Notes under the pieces: generated by a model
Database searches by the model: none
What the model saw: only the letters and a program-made list of their open reading frames with translations
Told to the model about the DNA's origin: nothing
Origin: Aminipila terrae
GTDB taxonomy: Bacteria > Bacillota > Clostridia > Peptostreptococcales > Anaerovoracaceae
NCBI RefSeq assembly: GCF_010120715.1
Contig: NZ_CP047591.1
Coordinates: 3,448,405 to 3,512,404, forward strand
DNA: 64,000 nt
Direction: 5' to 3'
Translations under genes and position numbers: made by a program
Shown: positions 46,288 through 55,076 of the stretch, in pieces
How positions within the stretch are numbered: position 1 is the stretch's first letter
How the letters are laid out: the number at the start of each line of letters is the position of its first letter

Positions 46288-47640
46288 ATGACAAATTTGG
46301 AACCACTATTAGATTATAATTCTCAGGACCCTTTGGTAACAAAGTTGGGAAATGTTCTTTATCGTCCATTTATATATAATGGAAATCCAACAGATACCGA
46401 TTTTAATAATTATTCTGTTGTTCTGATAAATTTTAGATATATAGATGAATGCAGTGATCAGATAGCCCTTAATACACTTATTCATGCTGCATTAGCTTCT
46501 AATAAACCACTAATTTTATTAAACGTAAAGGATGGCAAAATATTATCGAAAATCCTTGGAATCGGATTTATTGGTGAATGCATCATTGTAAGACCTTACA
46601 GCACCTATAATGTCTTTAATGTTTTAGGATTAGTGGGAAATGTTATGCAGGATTGCGGTCAGGCTGGGGTTACTCAAAATGATGATGGAAGCAGATGCTT
46701 TAACCTGGAAGACAGTAATTGCTGTGAATGTTCTCCTTATCAATTTCAGAGTTCCTTTAGCAATCTCTGCATTAGTGATCAGGTAAAAATGATAGAAGAG
46801 ATATTGTACTCAGACTTTGAAATCCCTGAGGAACTTTGTCCTCAATCCACTGGCAGTACACCAGCGGATTTACCTGAAGATCAGTTTAAACTAAACTATT
46901 TAGCAATTGAAGGAAAATGGAATTTATCGGATCAACAGGTAACAAATAATTCTGTAGTTATGGAAATTTCACTTATTGCTTCTTATAATCCTAAATATAA
47001 ATATTTAAGGATAAGAAGTGTTGGCGCAGGTTTTAATCCGGCCAATGGTGGTGATATACAATATAACAGCACGTATGACAGGGGATACTTTCAATCCCAT
47101 GTAAAAATACACATGCAGCCAAATACAGATAAGTTGAGGACTTTATCTACTGAACCGAAAAATGTCAATAATCAGGCACAATATACAACCAACAGTGAGT
47201 TCAGTGTCGGTGTAGATGTATCAAAGAATCCAACCTTTAGTTCATCTTACACTATATCAGAATCAATGACTACTATAGTATCAGATTTTGATATATATAA
47301 CAATGGTGCTGGTGTTACGGCTGATTGGGATTTCGATCTGGCAATGACAGAAAATAGTATCTGGGACATTTTTGATGAGGAATTTATGAAAAAAGCCAAG
47401 GTAAAAGCACTTCCTGCGTTGGCAACCAAGAATCTTCAAACTGTAACAGAAGCTGTATGGTATGCAGAAAATACTCTTAATGAAGTCATTGGGGTTCAGC
47501 TTTACTGGAAAGTTGATCATTTTCATTGTTATGTTACAGGAGATTGGGCAAGTTATACGGAACATTATACCCATAAATGGAATACCGTAGGCTACCAAAG
47601 TACACCTGTCAATATTGATTTTGGCTCTGTAAAAGTATAG
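46288..47640 (+). CDS. Possible leukocidin-like beta-pore-forming protein, no signal peptide
   Basis: This 450-residue protein starts after a strong GGGGGA site. The first 130 residues look like a small alpha/beta fold (NYSVVLINFRYIDECSDQIA), then a short cysteine-rich linker. Residues about 200-450 are beta-rich. They contain a strand pattern (QYTTNSEFSVGVDVSKNPTF, SYTISESMTTIVSDFDIYNN, then YTHKWNTVGYQSTPVNIDF) that resembles the pre-stem and rim strands of leukocidin and Vibrio cytolysin-type toxins. No signal peptide is seen, so release would need lysis or another route. The identification is by pattern only and uncertain. It is followed by a bidirectional terminator. Confidence 0.5.
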   Translation: MTNLEPLLDYNSQDPLVTKLGNVLYRPFIYNGNPTDTDFNNYSVVLINFRYIDECSDQIALNTLIHAALASNKPLILLNVKDGKILSKILGIGFIGECIIVRPYSTYNVFNVLGLVGNVMQDCGQAGVTQNDDGSRCFNLEDSNCCECSPYQFQSSFSNLCISDQVKMIEEILYSDFEIPEELCPQSTGSTPADLPEDQFKLNYLAIEGKWNLSDQQVTNNSVVMEISLIASYNPKYKYLRIRSVGAGFNPANGGDIQYNSTYDRGYFQSHVKIHMQPNTDKLRTLSTEPKNVNNQAQYTTNSEFSVGVDVSKNPTFSSSYTISESMTTIVSDFDIYNNGAGVTADWDFDLAMTENSIWDIFDEEFMKKAKVKALPALATKNLQTVTEAVWYAENTLNEVIGVQLYWKVDHFHCYVTGDWASYTEHYTHKWNTVGYQSTPVNIDFGSVKV

Positions 47641-47651
47641 GTAGAAAATTT

Positions 47652-47690
47652 AAAGGGTTAAGGTCTTTAAAAGTCCCTAACCCTTTTATT
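47652..47690. terminator. Bidirectional terminator between 46288 and 47697 genes
   Basis: AAAGGGTTA pairs with TAACCCTTT, with a GG/CC extension and a T-rich tract (TTTATTT). Confidence 0.8.
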
Positions 47691-47696
47691 TAAGAT

Positions 47697-48329
47697 TCAA
47701 TTTGAGATTATCTGTACAGAAAGTGCGGTGGTTTGTGGCGGTATACTCATAGTCTGAAATGGTTCTCTCTCTATTCTCACTATTTGCCCAGGCTGTATGG
47801 ATCGTAAAGTTATGCGATTACCTCGCCGATCTCTTAATTTTGTTGTATTACTAACCACATATCGCATCTGCCGATTTGGATTATTGGGCACTCCTGTTAA
47901 TATATATCCTGTACCGCCACTGGCATCAACACTTATTACTCTTTCCTCTACGATTTTAGATGATTTTTTTTCTTTGACTACTACTATACTAAAAGCCCTT
48001 GCCTGGGGTGGATTACTTCTTGTCATCTCTGAAGAAAATCTGGCATTAACCACATTACCTGCTCTTAACTCCCTGAAGCCTATCTGGTTTCCAAACTGAT
48101 CTCTGATCCTCGTATTGCTGCCAATGACCAAAGTAACTACTTGCATTTGAATCACCCTGTTACGGCCCATTACACCATAGGAAATGGTAACAAATCCCGT
48201 TCTGTTACGGATAAATGTATCTTCAATTAAGGCATTCTCTGCCGTTATTTCTCTATGTAAAGCAGAAACATTTTTATAAGCAGAATTCTCCTTTAACTGG
48301 TCTATATGATCTTTCCTTATCTCTCTCAT
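47697..48329 (-). CDS. Protein with two beta-rich (DUF5666-like) repeats
   Basis: This is a soluble protein of 210 residues. Its two copies of a beta-rich module at about 65-130 and 145-210 each contain V-x-x-x-T-x-x-R-D-x-x-G-N-x-I then L-x-A/P-G-x-V/I-V. NTRIRDQFGNQIGFRELRAG and TTKLRDRRGNRITLRSIQPG show the duplication. The pattern resembles DUF5666 beta-barrels. No signal peptide is present. The start at 48329 has GGGAGG eight bases upstream; a GTG nine bases earlier is inside that site. Function is unknown. Confidence 0.65.
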   Translation of the reverse strand: MREIRKDHIDQLKENSAYKNVSALHREITAENALIEDTFIRNRTGFVTISYGVMGRNRVIQMQVVTLVIGSNTRIRDQFGNQIGFRELRAGNVVNARFSSEMTRSNPPQARAFSIVVVKEKKSSKIVEERVISVDASGGTGYILTGVPNNPNRQMRYVVSNTTKLRDRRGNRITLRSIQPGQIVRIEREPFQTMSIPPQTTALSVQIISN

Positions 48330-48472
48330 GGTTTTCACCTCCCAATATTGCTTTTTATTACATTATATTTTTGTGTTCAAATAAGGTTCTTACCATGTTC
48401 TGTGAAAGATAAAAAATACCGGAAAATTATTTAAATCCTCCGGCAAGAGCGCAATTTTACATTTTAGTTAAT

Positions 48473-49033
48473 TTATATAAGTGATGGTGTAAGTACAAAT
48501 AATATACATGTTTCCTCTGCTCCTTTGTTAATAAATCTATGCTTCACATTTGGTGGAATACGGACAACATCGCCCTCTTCCAGGAAATATTCAACCCCTT
48601 CTAACTCCACATATACCTCTTTACCCATAACAACAGCAATTTCTTCTTTATCCGTATGTGAATAATATCCCTCAGTAGTGCTAGCATGAGCATTCAAATC
48701 CATCATCAGAAGCTCAATATTTGCATTCATAAAATCTGGTGTTAAAACATCATAAACAATATGATCATTATTTTCCCGATAAACCTTTTTTCGGTCTCTT
48801 TTTTTAGATATCAGTGATTTCGTATCAATATCATTAATAAAAAGTGTATAAAGAGGTACATTTAAAGCTTGTGAAATAAGTTCCAATACACTTAAAGATG
48901 GATTTGCCTGCCCTCTTTCAATCTGGCTTATAAGAGATGTACTAATGCCAGAGTAATTTGCAAATTCGCGAATTGTCATTCCTTGTTTTTTTCGATAACT
49001 CATCACGGTCTGACCTAATCGGTGATAGTTCAT
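48473..49033 (-). CDS. XRE-family regulator with cupin domain
   Basis: This 186-residue regulator has a helix-turn-helix (YRKKQGMTIREFANYSGIST, then SQIERGQANPSLSVLELISQ) and a C-terminal cupin ligand domain (EGDVVRIPPNVKHRFINKGA) that may bind an amino acid or related compound. The start at 49033 is preferred: AGGA lies upstream and the homologous N-terminus begins MNYHRLGQ. A longer frame starts at 49084 and adds an unusual N-terminus. It is divergent from the EamA transporter gene, which it probably controls. Confidence 0.88.
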   Translation of the reverse strand: MNYHRLGQTVMSYRKKQGMTIREFANYSGISTSLISQIERGQANPSLSVLELISQALNVPLYTLFINDIDTKSLISKKRDRKKVYRENNDHIVYDVLTPDFMNANIELLMMDLNAHASTTEGYYSHTDKEEIAVVMGKEVYVELEGVEYFLEEGDVVRIPPNVKHRFINKGAEETCILFVLTPSLI

Positions 49034-49082
49034 ATTCCTGTCCTTTCTAAAATAGTGTCTTTTTTCTGCATTTTGTACTAAC

Positions 49083-49148
49083 ATAATGTACTTAGAGAAT
49101 AAATCTACATTCTACAAATATGCCATGTTATAATATCTTGTACATTAT
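49083..49148. promoter_or_regulatory. Candidate operator between XRE-cupin and EamA genes
   Basis: An inverted pair ATAATGTAC (49083-49091) and GTACATTAT (49140-49148) flanks a TATAAT box (49129-49134) in the divergent intergenic region. It could bind the XRE-cupin regulator. Confidence 0.35.
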
Positions 49149-49193
49149 ATTTTACCACATATTTTATAATAAACAATTCATAGGAGACTTATG

Positions 49194-50090
49194 ATGCAAT
49201 CAAAATTTATTCAATATTTCTGCTTACTATTAGGGATATTTGCTCTGTCAACTTCAGCGATTTTCGTAAAACTGGCCCATGCACCTTCTTCAGTTACTGC
49301 ATTTTACAGACTTTTCTTTGCAGTACTAATACTTTTGCCAACTTTAATATTAAGAAAAGAAAATATGAAGAGTTTGCTTTTCTTGTCAAAAGAGCAATGG
49401 TTATTAGGTTTACTGTCCGGATTATTTTTGTCTATACACTATGTGTTATGGTTTAAATCTCTAAATTATACTTCTGTGGCAAGTTCAACTGTTATTGTTA
49501 CGTTGCAGCCTCTCTTTTCCTTTATTGGAGGATATTTCTTATTTCATGAACGTATGAGTAAAGGCGCATTGGCAAGTTGTATGGTCTCATTACTTGGATG
49601 CTTGATTATTGGATGGGGCGATTTTCAGATCAGTTATCAGGCTTTACTGGGAGATATTCTTGCATTTATTGCCGCAGGCTTTATTACCATTTACTTTTTT
49701 ATTGGTCAACACATGCGGAAAAAACTACCCGTTGTTCCTTATTCCTTTTTAGGGTATACAGTCAGTACAATTTTTTTAGGAATATATGCATTAAACCAGC
49801 AGGTATCTTTTACGGACTATCCTTTAAACACCTGGGGATCCTTTTTAGGTCTGGCTTTTATTTCAACAATTTTAGGGCAAATGGTTTTTAACTGGTTATT
49901 GAAGTGGTTAAGTTCCTCTGTTATATCCATGAGTATATTAGGAGAACCCATTGGGACCTGTACTCTGGCTTACTTCATATTAGGAGAAATGGTTTCTTTA
50001 CAACAGTGCATAGGAATCTTTATCACGCTAATTGGTCTCGGCTTATTCTTCTTTTATCACAATAAATTGCAGCAGCAGAACATCATATAA
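49194..50090 (+). CDS. EamA/DMT family transporter
   Basis: This 298-residue integral membrane protein has ten hydrophobic segments in two homologous EamA halves (FIQYFCLLLGIFALSTSAIF then LLSGLFLSIHYVLWFKSLNY). The second half has GDILAFIAAGFITIYFFIGQ and SILGEPIGTCTLAYFILGEM. Such proteins export amino acids or metabolites; the substrate is unknown. The ATG at 49194 has AGGAG seven bases upstream; 49191 is also possible. It is divergent from the XRE-cupin regulator. Confidence 0.9.
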   Translation: MQSKFIQYFCLLLGIFALSTSAIFVKLAHAPSSVTAFYRLFFAVLILLPTLILRKENMKSLLFLSKEQWLLGLLSGLFLSIHYVLWFKSLNYTSVASSTVIVTLQPLFSFIGGYFLFHERMSKGALASCMVSLLGCLIIGWGDFQISYQALLGDILAFIAAGFITIYFFIGQHMRKKLPVVPYSFLGYTVSTIFLGIYALNQQVSFTDYPLNTWGSFLGLAFISTILGQMVFNWLLKWLSSSVISMSILGEPIGTCTLAYFILGEMVSLQQCIGIFITLIGLGLFFFYHNKLQQQNII

Positions 50091-50102
50091 ATAAAAAAAT
50101 AG

Positions 50103-50133
50103 AAAGGGTTAAGATTATTCTTCTTAACCCTTT
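50103..50133. terminator. Terminator between EamA gene and disulfide reductase
   Basis: AAAGGGTTAAGA pairs with TCTTAACCCTTT. It resembles the terminator at 47652 in sequence. Confidence 0.8.
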
Positions 50134-50167
50134 ATCTTAAAATTAGTTTTGCTTGTACAAATAAAAT

Positions 50168-51645
50168 TTACTCAAATTTTTCAAAAACCCAGGCGGTCAG
50201 TTCATTAAGTGAAGGATGAATCACCATAGAATTACTGATAGGCTCGTAGGTTCCCATTTGTGGGCATATAGTTCTTAACTCTTTAATTCCGGACTTCTCT
50301 AAATTTGCATCTGCTTTTTTCTTGCATTGATAACCTTCGTTCATCAGATACACAAAAGGCTGCAACAGAACAGCCGCCTGAGGGCCAACAATATGAACCC
50401 CAGAATCTTTTTATCCTGACCTACGATTATTTTAATGAATCCATTATCTTCATCTCTTTTTCGATAACCCATGGCAATTCCGCCCACCACATCAGAATAA
50501 TAATTTTTAGCAGTCTTATACGGAATTCCTTTGGCTTTGACTTCTTTTTCCGTCATACCCACATGAGCTACCTGAGGATGAGTAAAGATTGTCCATGGTA
50601 CAACATCATAACTAACTTCCTTTTTCTCTTTTCCAAATAAGTTTCCACTCAAAATTAATGCTTCATAATTGGCTTTATGCCTAAATTGATATTTCCCATT
50701 GATATCGCCCAGTGCCCAGATATTTTTTTGAGAAGTTTCCAAATAGGAATTAGTACGAATCCATCCTTTCTCATCTACTTCTACATTGGCATTTTCTAAG
50801 GATAGGGAATCCGCATTTGACTGAACACCAGAAGCAACAAATATTTCTTCACAGGCCACCGTTGTTTTTTCTTTTGTGAACTGGTTTTCTACGGTTATAT
50901 ATTTTGAGTTTTGATCCTTGGATACAGACACCACAGAGGTATTGGTCAGTACATCAACGCCATTGCCTTTAAATTGCTTTGTCACAAATTCAGATATTTC
51001 TTCTTCCTCTTTGTTTAGAATGCTACTAGACCTTACAATGATAGTCACTTTTGTTCCAAAGGCAGAAAAAATATGTGCAAATTCCATACTAATAGCCCCG
51101 CCCCCAATAATAGCAAGACTTTTCCATGGTTTTGCAGGGAACTTTTCTCCAAAAAAAGTTTCAGAGGTTATATAACCAGCCTGGTCCAACCCTTCAAAGT
51201 TCGGAACAGAGCTTCTGGCTCCCACCGCAATAATAAATTTATCCCCATAGACTATATCATCGGGTCTGTTGCCATCATATCCAATAACCATACTGTCCGT
51301 TCCAGTGAAAGCTCCTGTTCCCTTATACACGTCAAGATTAGGCATATCCAATAAATTACTTTCTATTTTTTTATGGAAATTAATCTGTTCCCACATTTTT
51401 TGAGAAATAAAATTCCAATTAATTTCTGGAGGGCACGTATTTATACCGATTCGATTTGATCTTTCTATTTCCCGAACAAAATCTGCAGGATATACAAGCA
51501 TTTTAGATGGAATACACCCCTTGGTCAGACAGGTCCCACCAAACTTCGCTTTTTCAATGATGGCACATTTAAGGCCCTGATTTAACGCCTCTTCTAAAAC
51601 CATTAAACCAGCTCCGCTTCCCACAACAACTACATCATACCGCAT
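50168..51645 (-). CDS. Dihydrolipoyl dehydrogenase-family flavoprotein (frameshifted)
   Basis: This FAD- and NAD(P)-linked disulfide reductase has the FAD site VVVGSGAGLMVLEEALNQG, the redox-active cysteines in GGTCLTKGCIPSKML (about residues 37-50), the NAD site LAIIGGGAISMEFAHIFSA and the C-terminal His-Glu dimer motif VIHPSLNELT. The frame breaks at 50398-50401. One extra G in a GGGG run joins KKILGV to HIVGPQAAVLLQPFVYLMNE. The corrected length is about 492 residues, near the family norm. It is not in a dehydrogenase complex operon, so its substrate may be a disulfide other than lipoamide. Confidence 0.9.
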
Positions 51646-51703
51646 TTACACACCTCCAATTTTTTCAAAACAAAAGAAATATCATTTAAGTCTGCTATTC
51701 GTA

Positions 51704-52840
51704 TTACTGATTTACTAAATCCGGGTCAATGAAAATTTCTCCTTCTTTAACGTTATACTTTTTCAAGAGATCATCTTTTTCTTCCTGAGATATCTGTTTA
51801 CGCACAACAGAATATTTCGATTTTGAAGTAGTTTTAATGCCCTTGTCCTCCAGGGCCTTTTTTATACTTGTCCATTCCTCATTACTAATCATTTCGAAAA
51901 TCGGGGTCTCCGGATTAGAATTATTAAAGAATGACTCTGCAGATTTTTCATCCAAGACGAGATTTCCCTGTTCTGCTAAAGTAATCATCTTTTCAACCCC
52001 ATTAACATTATTCATAATAATAGTATTTCTATTCTCCAAATTTGACACTTGCTTTGATACTTCATTAAATTCTTCTAAAATTGGTACTAGATTTGAAAAT
52101 TTTGATTTTACTTGTTCTGGAACATCTGTTATTTTAATTCTTTGAATAATTGCATTGATAATATCGTCTCTTCGTGGATTAAGATAATCTTCAACAGCTT
52201 TATTCAAAGATTTAATCTTACTTTCAATTTCTTCACATTCCTTAATTACATCGGCTATCTTTTTATTTCCAATTAAGCTTTGGTAGTTGATTCTAAGCCC
52301 TTTCCATAATTGATACATCTCGTCAAAAGAAGAAATGCCAAATTCATGTGCCTTCTTATCAGCAACTTTTTTAAACTTCCAAAATCTTGGTTGATATTTG
52401 AATCCAAAAATAATAAAGTAAGGTTGGTTTTCGAAATAATCAGTTCCAAAATTCTGTTCTATCAGATAAACAAATGCCTCATCTTTTTCCATTTGTGAAA
52501 CAAGTTCAAGATCATCATTGATGAGCAAATTTAGATATTCTTTATATCTACTGTCTGATTTTAAATTCTCGCCTTCTTTGATATAATTACTTTTTATTTC
52601 TTCATGTTTTGAAATGATATCATCTAAATTCATCTGATATTCTTTTTCTAACGAATCAATCTGGTTGTCACTAAGCGGATCAGGTACTACCTCATCTAAA
52701 ATATTTTGAGCCTCAGTATTAATTTCCTTTTCTATTGTTGTATATCTGGATTTAGATGACTTTAAATCACCGGAGGTTTCATCATAGGCCTTCATGTAAA
52801 AATCCAGACGTTCATTCAATTTATCAAGCTGACTATCCAT
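51704..52840 (-). CDS. Coiled-coil protein of the PspA operon, soluble
   Basis: This 378-residue protein has no signal peptide or membrane segment. It is predicted to be largely helical and coiled-coil at both ends (MDSQLDKLNERLDFYMKAYD and about 180-280), with a more globular middle (about 95-180, FGTDYFENQPYFIIFGFKYQ). I do not recognise the family. It starts 17 bases after the membrane-anchored coiled-coil gene and is the last gene of the pspA operon. A role as a soluble partner of PspA or of the membrane protein is inferred from position only. Confidence 0.7.
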   Translation of the reverse strand: MDSQLDKLNERLDFYMKAYDETSGDLKSSKSRYTTIEKEINTEAQNILDEVVPDPLSDNQIDSLEKEYQMNLDDIISKHEEIKSNYIKEGENLKSDSRYKEYLNLLINDDLELVSQMEKDEAFVYLIEQNFGTDYFENQPYFIIFGFKYQPRFWKFKKVADKKAHEFGISSFDEMYQLWKGLRINYQSLIGNKKIADVIKECEEIESKIKSLNKAVEDYLNPRRDDIINAIIQRIKITDVPEQVKSKFSNLVPILEEFNEVSKQVSNLENRNTIIMNNVNGVEKMITLAEQGNLVLDEKSAESFFNNSNPETPIFEMISNEEWTSIKKALEDKGIKTTSKSKYSVVRKQISQEEKDDLLKKYNVKEGEIFIDPDLVNQ

Positions 52841-52857
52841 TTAACTGCCTCCCAACA

Positions 52858-54182
52858 TTACTCTAATCTTGGAGAAAGATTTTTTCCCCTTAAGATACCG
52901 GAGTTGTCATCCCATAACTGCTTCCATTCCACGTAACCAATTTCCTCATCTTGATTATAATCCCAACTGGTAATAGATGTATCATATTTTTCATGTTTAT
53001 CTCCAACTTCCTTAGTTGTTTTTGTAACGCCATTTGGGGTATGCTTTTCCAAAGTATAATAAAAAGTATACACATCATATGGAACAGAAATCGTTACAGG
53101 CTGGCCATTGTTCTTTGTTACGGTCCGGGTTTTCGTTACTGGACGTTGTTTGGTCACATCTTCATATATATCTTCTTTTTTATCATCCACAATTCTACTG
53201 CCTACATATACTTTCTCCGTATATGTTTCCGTATCCTGGTAGGTCTCTGTTTCAGTCCACTCTTTATACTTTGGATTATTTTCTGTAACATAATCTGTGC
53301 TTCTTGTAGAATAGTGATTTTTTACTACCGTGTAATATTGTTCATGAAGCTCACCCCAGTACCCGTCAAAAGTACCAATTGAAGAATCAACATTCTTTAA
53401 TAATGTAATTTGAGACAGATATTTCTCTTTCATATGCCTTAGCTGATTAAGGCTAAGTGATCCCTGTGAGGCGCTTGTATACTCTTTCACATGTTCCAGC
53501 CCATTAATAAAACGTTTTTTTTGGTCGTTTATCTGTGTAAAATACATGTTGACATTGTTCTTAACAGCAACATTTTTACCTTTTGACTGTATAATATTGA
53601 GATCATCATATCTTAATTTTACCCGTTCATCCAAAGATTCTTTAAATGCGTTGAATTTAGGATACTGAGAAATCAAGTATTTATCAATTTCAATGACTTC
53701 TGCTGTCTTTTTATTAAAACTTGCTACCGACTTCTCCATAGCAGCAACTTTTTCTGAGAAAATAGTATCATTTCCATCTTCTTCAGACTGAAACTGATAT
53801 AAAACTTTTTTAATTTTTTTATGGTCAAAATCTTCCTTAATATCTTCCAGTTCTGAAGTCAGATTCTCATATTCTTCTTTTTCTTCATCTAATCTGTCAC
53901 TATATAGTTTGTATTCTTTATACAGTTTGGAGTTCTGTTCTAAGCGATTTGAACCCTGAGTAATAGCTGAATTAATCTTGTCTAAACGAACTTCAGATTG
54001 TGTTATGTAATTTTCTGCAATATTTGCTTTATGCATTGAGGTAACAGACTGGACAAACGAAATAAAAAGAATATAAGTAAAATTATAATTAATGCTTTGA
54101 TAACTCTTTTCTTCCTTTTCTTTAATAGCCAGCCTAGTTTTTCCCAAAAAGTTAAGCGTTTCAATAATTGAATATCAGTCAT
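52858..54182 (-). CDS. Membrane-anchored coiled-coil protein of the PspA operon (frameshifted)
   Basis: The gene starts at the ATG at 54182 with GAGG upstream. Its first residues (MTDIQLLKRLTFWEKLGWLL) lead into a hydrophobic helix (ALIIILLIFFLF), then a long extracellular or cytoplasmic coiled coil (about 60-330) and a threonine-rich C-terminal domain with YTEKVYVGSRIVDDKKEDIY. One missing base near 54055 breaks the frame after the membrane helix. The joined sequence reads FFLFRFVQSVTSMHKANIAE and continues to 52858, about 440 residues. It follows pspA by 72 bases. Function unknown; it may anchor or organise PspA at the membrane. Confidence 0.7.
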
Positions 54183-54254
54183 CTTTCGCCTCTTATTTCT
54201 ATGTAATTTAAATATACCCCCACCTAAACAGACGGGGGATATATACAATGCGAT

Positions 54255-54923
54255 TTATTTACCCATTTTAGCCTTTAACTGTGCTAACTTATCATCCATG
54301 GCAGAATTCTCACTGTCTTCTTTAAGCATTTCAAACTGTGCCTCCAAAGACTGACCGTTAAGTTCTGACATAGCATCAGCCTCTGCAGCCATGCGATCTA
54401 CTTTTTCTTCCATACGGGAGAAGCCTTCTGAAGAATCGCTTCCTGAAATCTTTGCAGAAAACTCTGCAAGTTTCTTCTTTGTTTGTGCGTTAGCAGCCTT
54501 AGTAACAAGAACATCTTTTCTACTTCTGGCTTCATTTATTTTAGACTCAAGCTTCGAAAGAAGTACTTTAAGATTTTCAACTTCTGCTGATTGATTTTCA
54601 AGTTCTGGCTTAAGACCATCACGGGTCTGCTCATAACTTGACTGCTCCTCAAGTGCTTTTTTTGCCAGATCATCATTTCCCTTTTCAACAGCAAGCATTG
54701 CATTCTTTTCCCAAACATCAACTTGATTTTGGGCTTCATTATACTTGTTCTGGGTCATGTTACGTGCAGCAATAGTTTTTGCAACCATAGCCTGAGTTTC
54801 TTTGTATTCTTGTTCCATATCCATAATGTATTTTTCAAGCATTACCTCAGGATCTTCAACCTTGTCTATTAATGCATTAATATTTGCATCTAAAAGGTCA
54901 GCAACTCTTTTTATAAAACTCAT
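54255..54923 (-). CDS. pspA: PspA/IM30 (ESCRT-III-like) membrane-stress protein
   Basis: This 222-residue coiled-coil protein of the PspA/Vipp1 family forms rings or rods on stressed membranes. It has the characteristic amphipathic N-terminal helix (MSFIKRVADLLDANINALID), then DPEVMLEKYIMDMEQEYKET and heptad repeats (SYEQTRDGLKPELENQSAEV). It lacks a long C-terminal extension. The promoter at 54961-54990 and an AAGGAG site lie upstream. It is the first gene of an operon with two coiled-coil proteins. Confidence 0.93.
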   Translation of the reverse strand: MSFIKRVADLLDANINALIDKVEDPEVMLEKYIMDMEQEYKETQAMVAKTIAARNMTQNKYNEAQNQVDVWEKNAMLAVEKGNDDLAKKALEEQSSYEQTRDGLKPELENQSAEVENLKVLLSKLESKINEARSRKDVLVTKAANAQTKKKLAEFSAKISGSDSSEGFSRMEEKVDRMAAEADAMSELNGQSLEAQFEMLKEDSENSAMDDKLAQLKAKMGK

Positions 54924-54960
54924 ATATCTTCTCCTTATATGTCTAAATTTTACATTTTCA

Positions 54961-54990
54961 ATTATAGCATAAATTTACCATTTATGACAA
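54961..54990 (-). promoter_or_regulatory. pspA operon promoter
   Basis: On the minus strand, -35 TTGTCA and -10 TATAAT are 18 bases apart, about 38 bases before the pspA start. Confidence 0.75.
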
Positions 54991-55017
54991 CTTAAATCCA
55001 TTATTGTCTGAAAAGGT

Positions 55018-55074
55018 AAAAGACCTCCTTTTACAAGAAATATGGATTTTCCTATTCCTTTAAGGAGGTCTTTT
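55018..55074 (-). terminator. Terminator of the giant surface protein gene
   Basis: A 14-bp stem (AAAAGACCTCCTTA-type arm with TAAGGAGGTCTTTT) with a long loop is followed by T-rich DNA on the minus strand. Confidence 0.75.
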
Positions 55075-55076
55075 AA

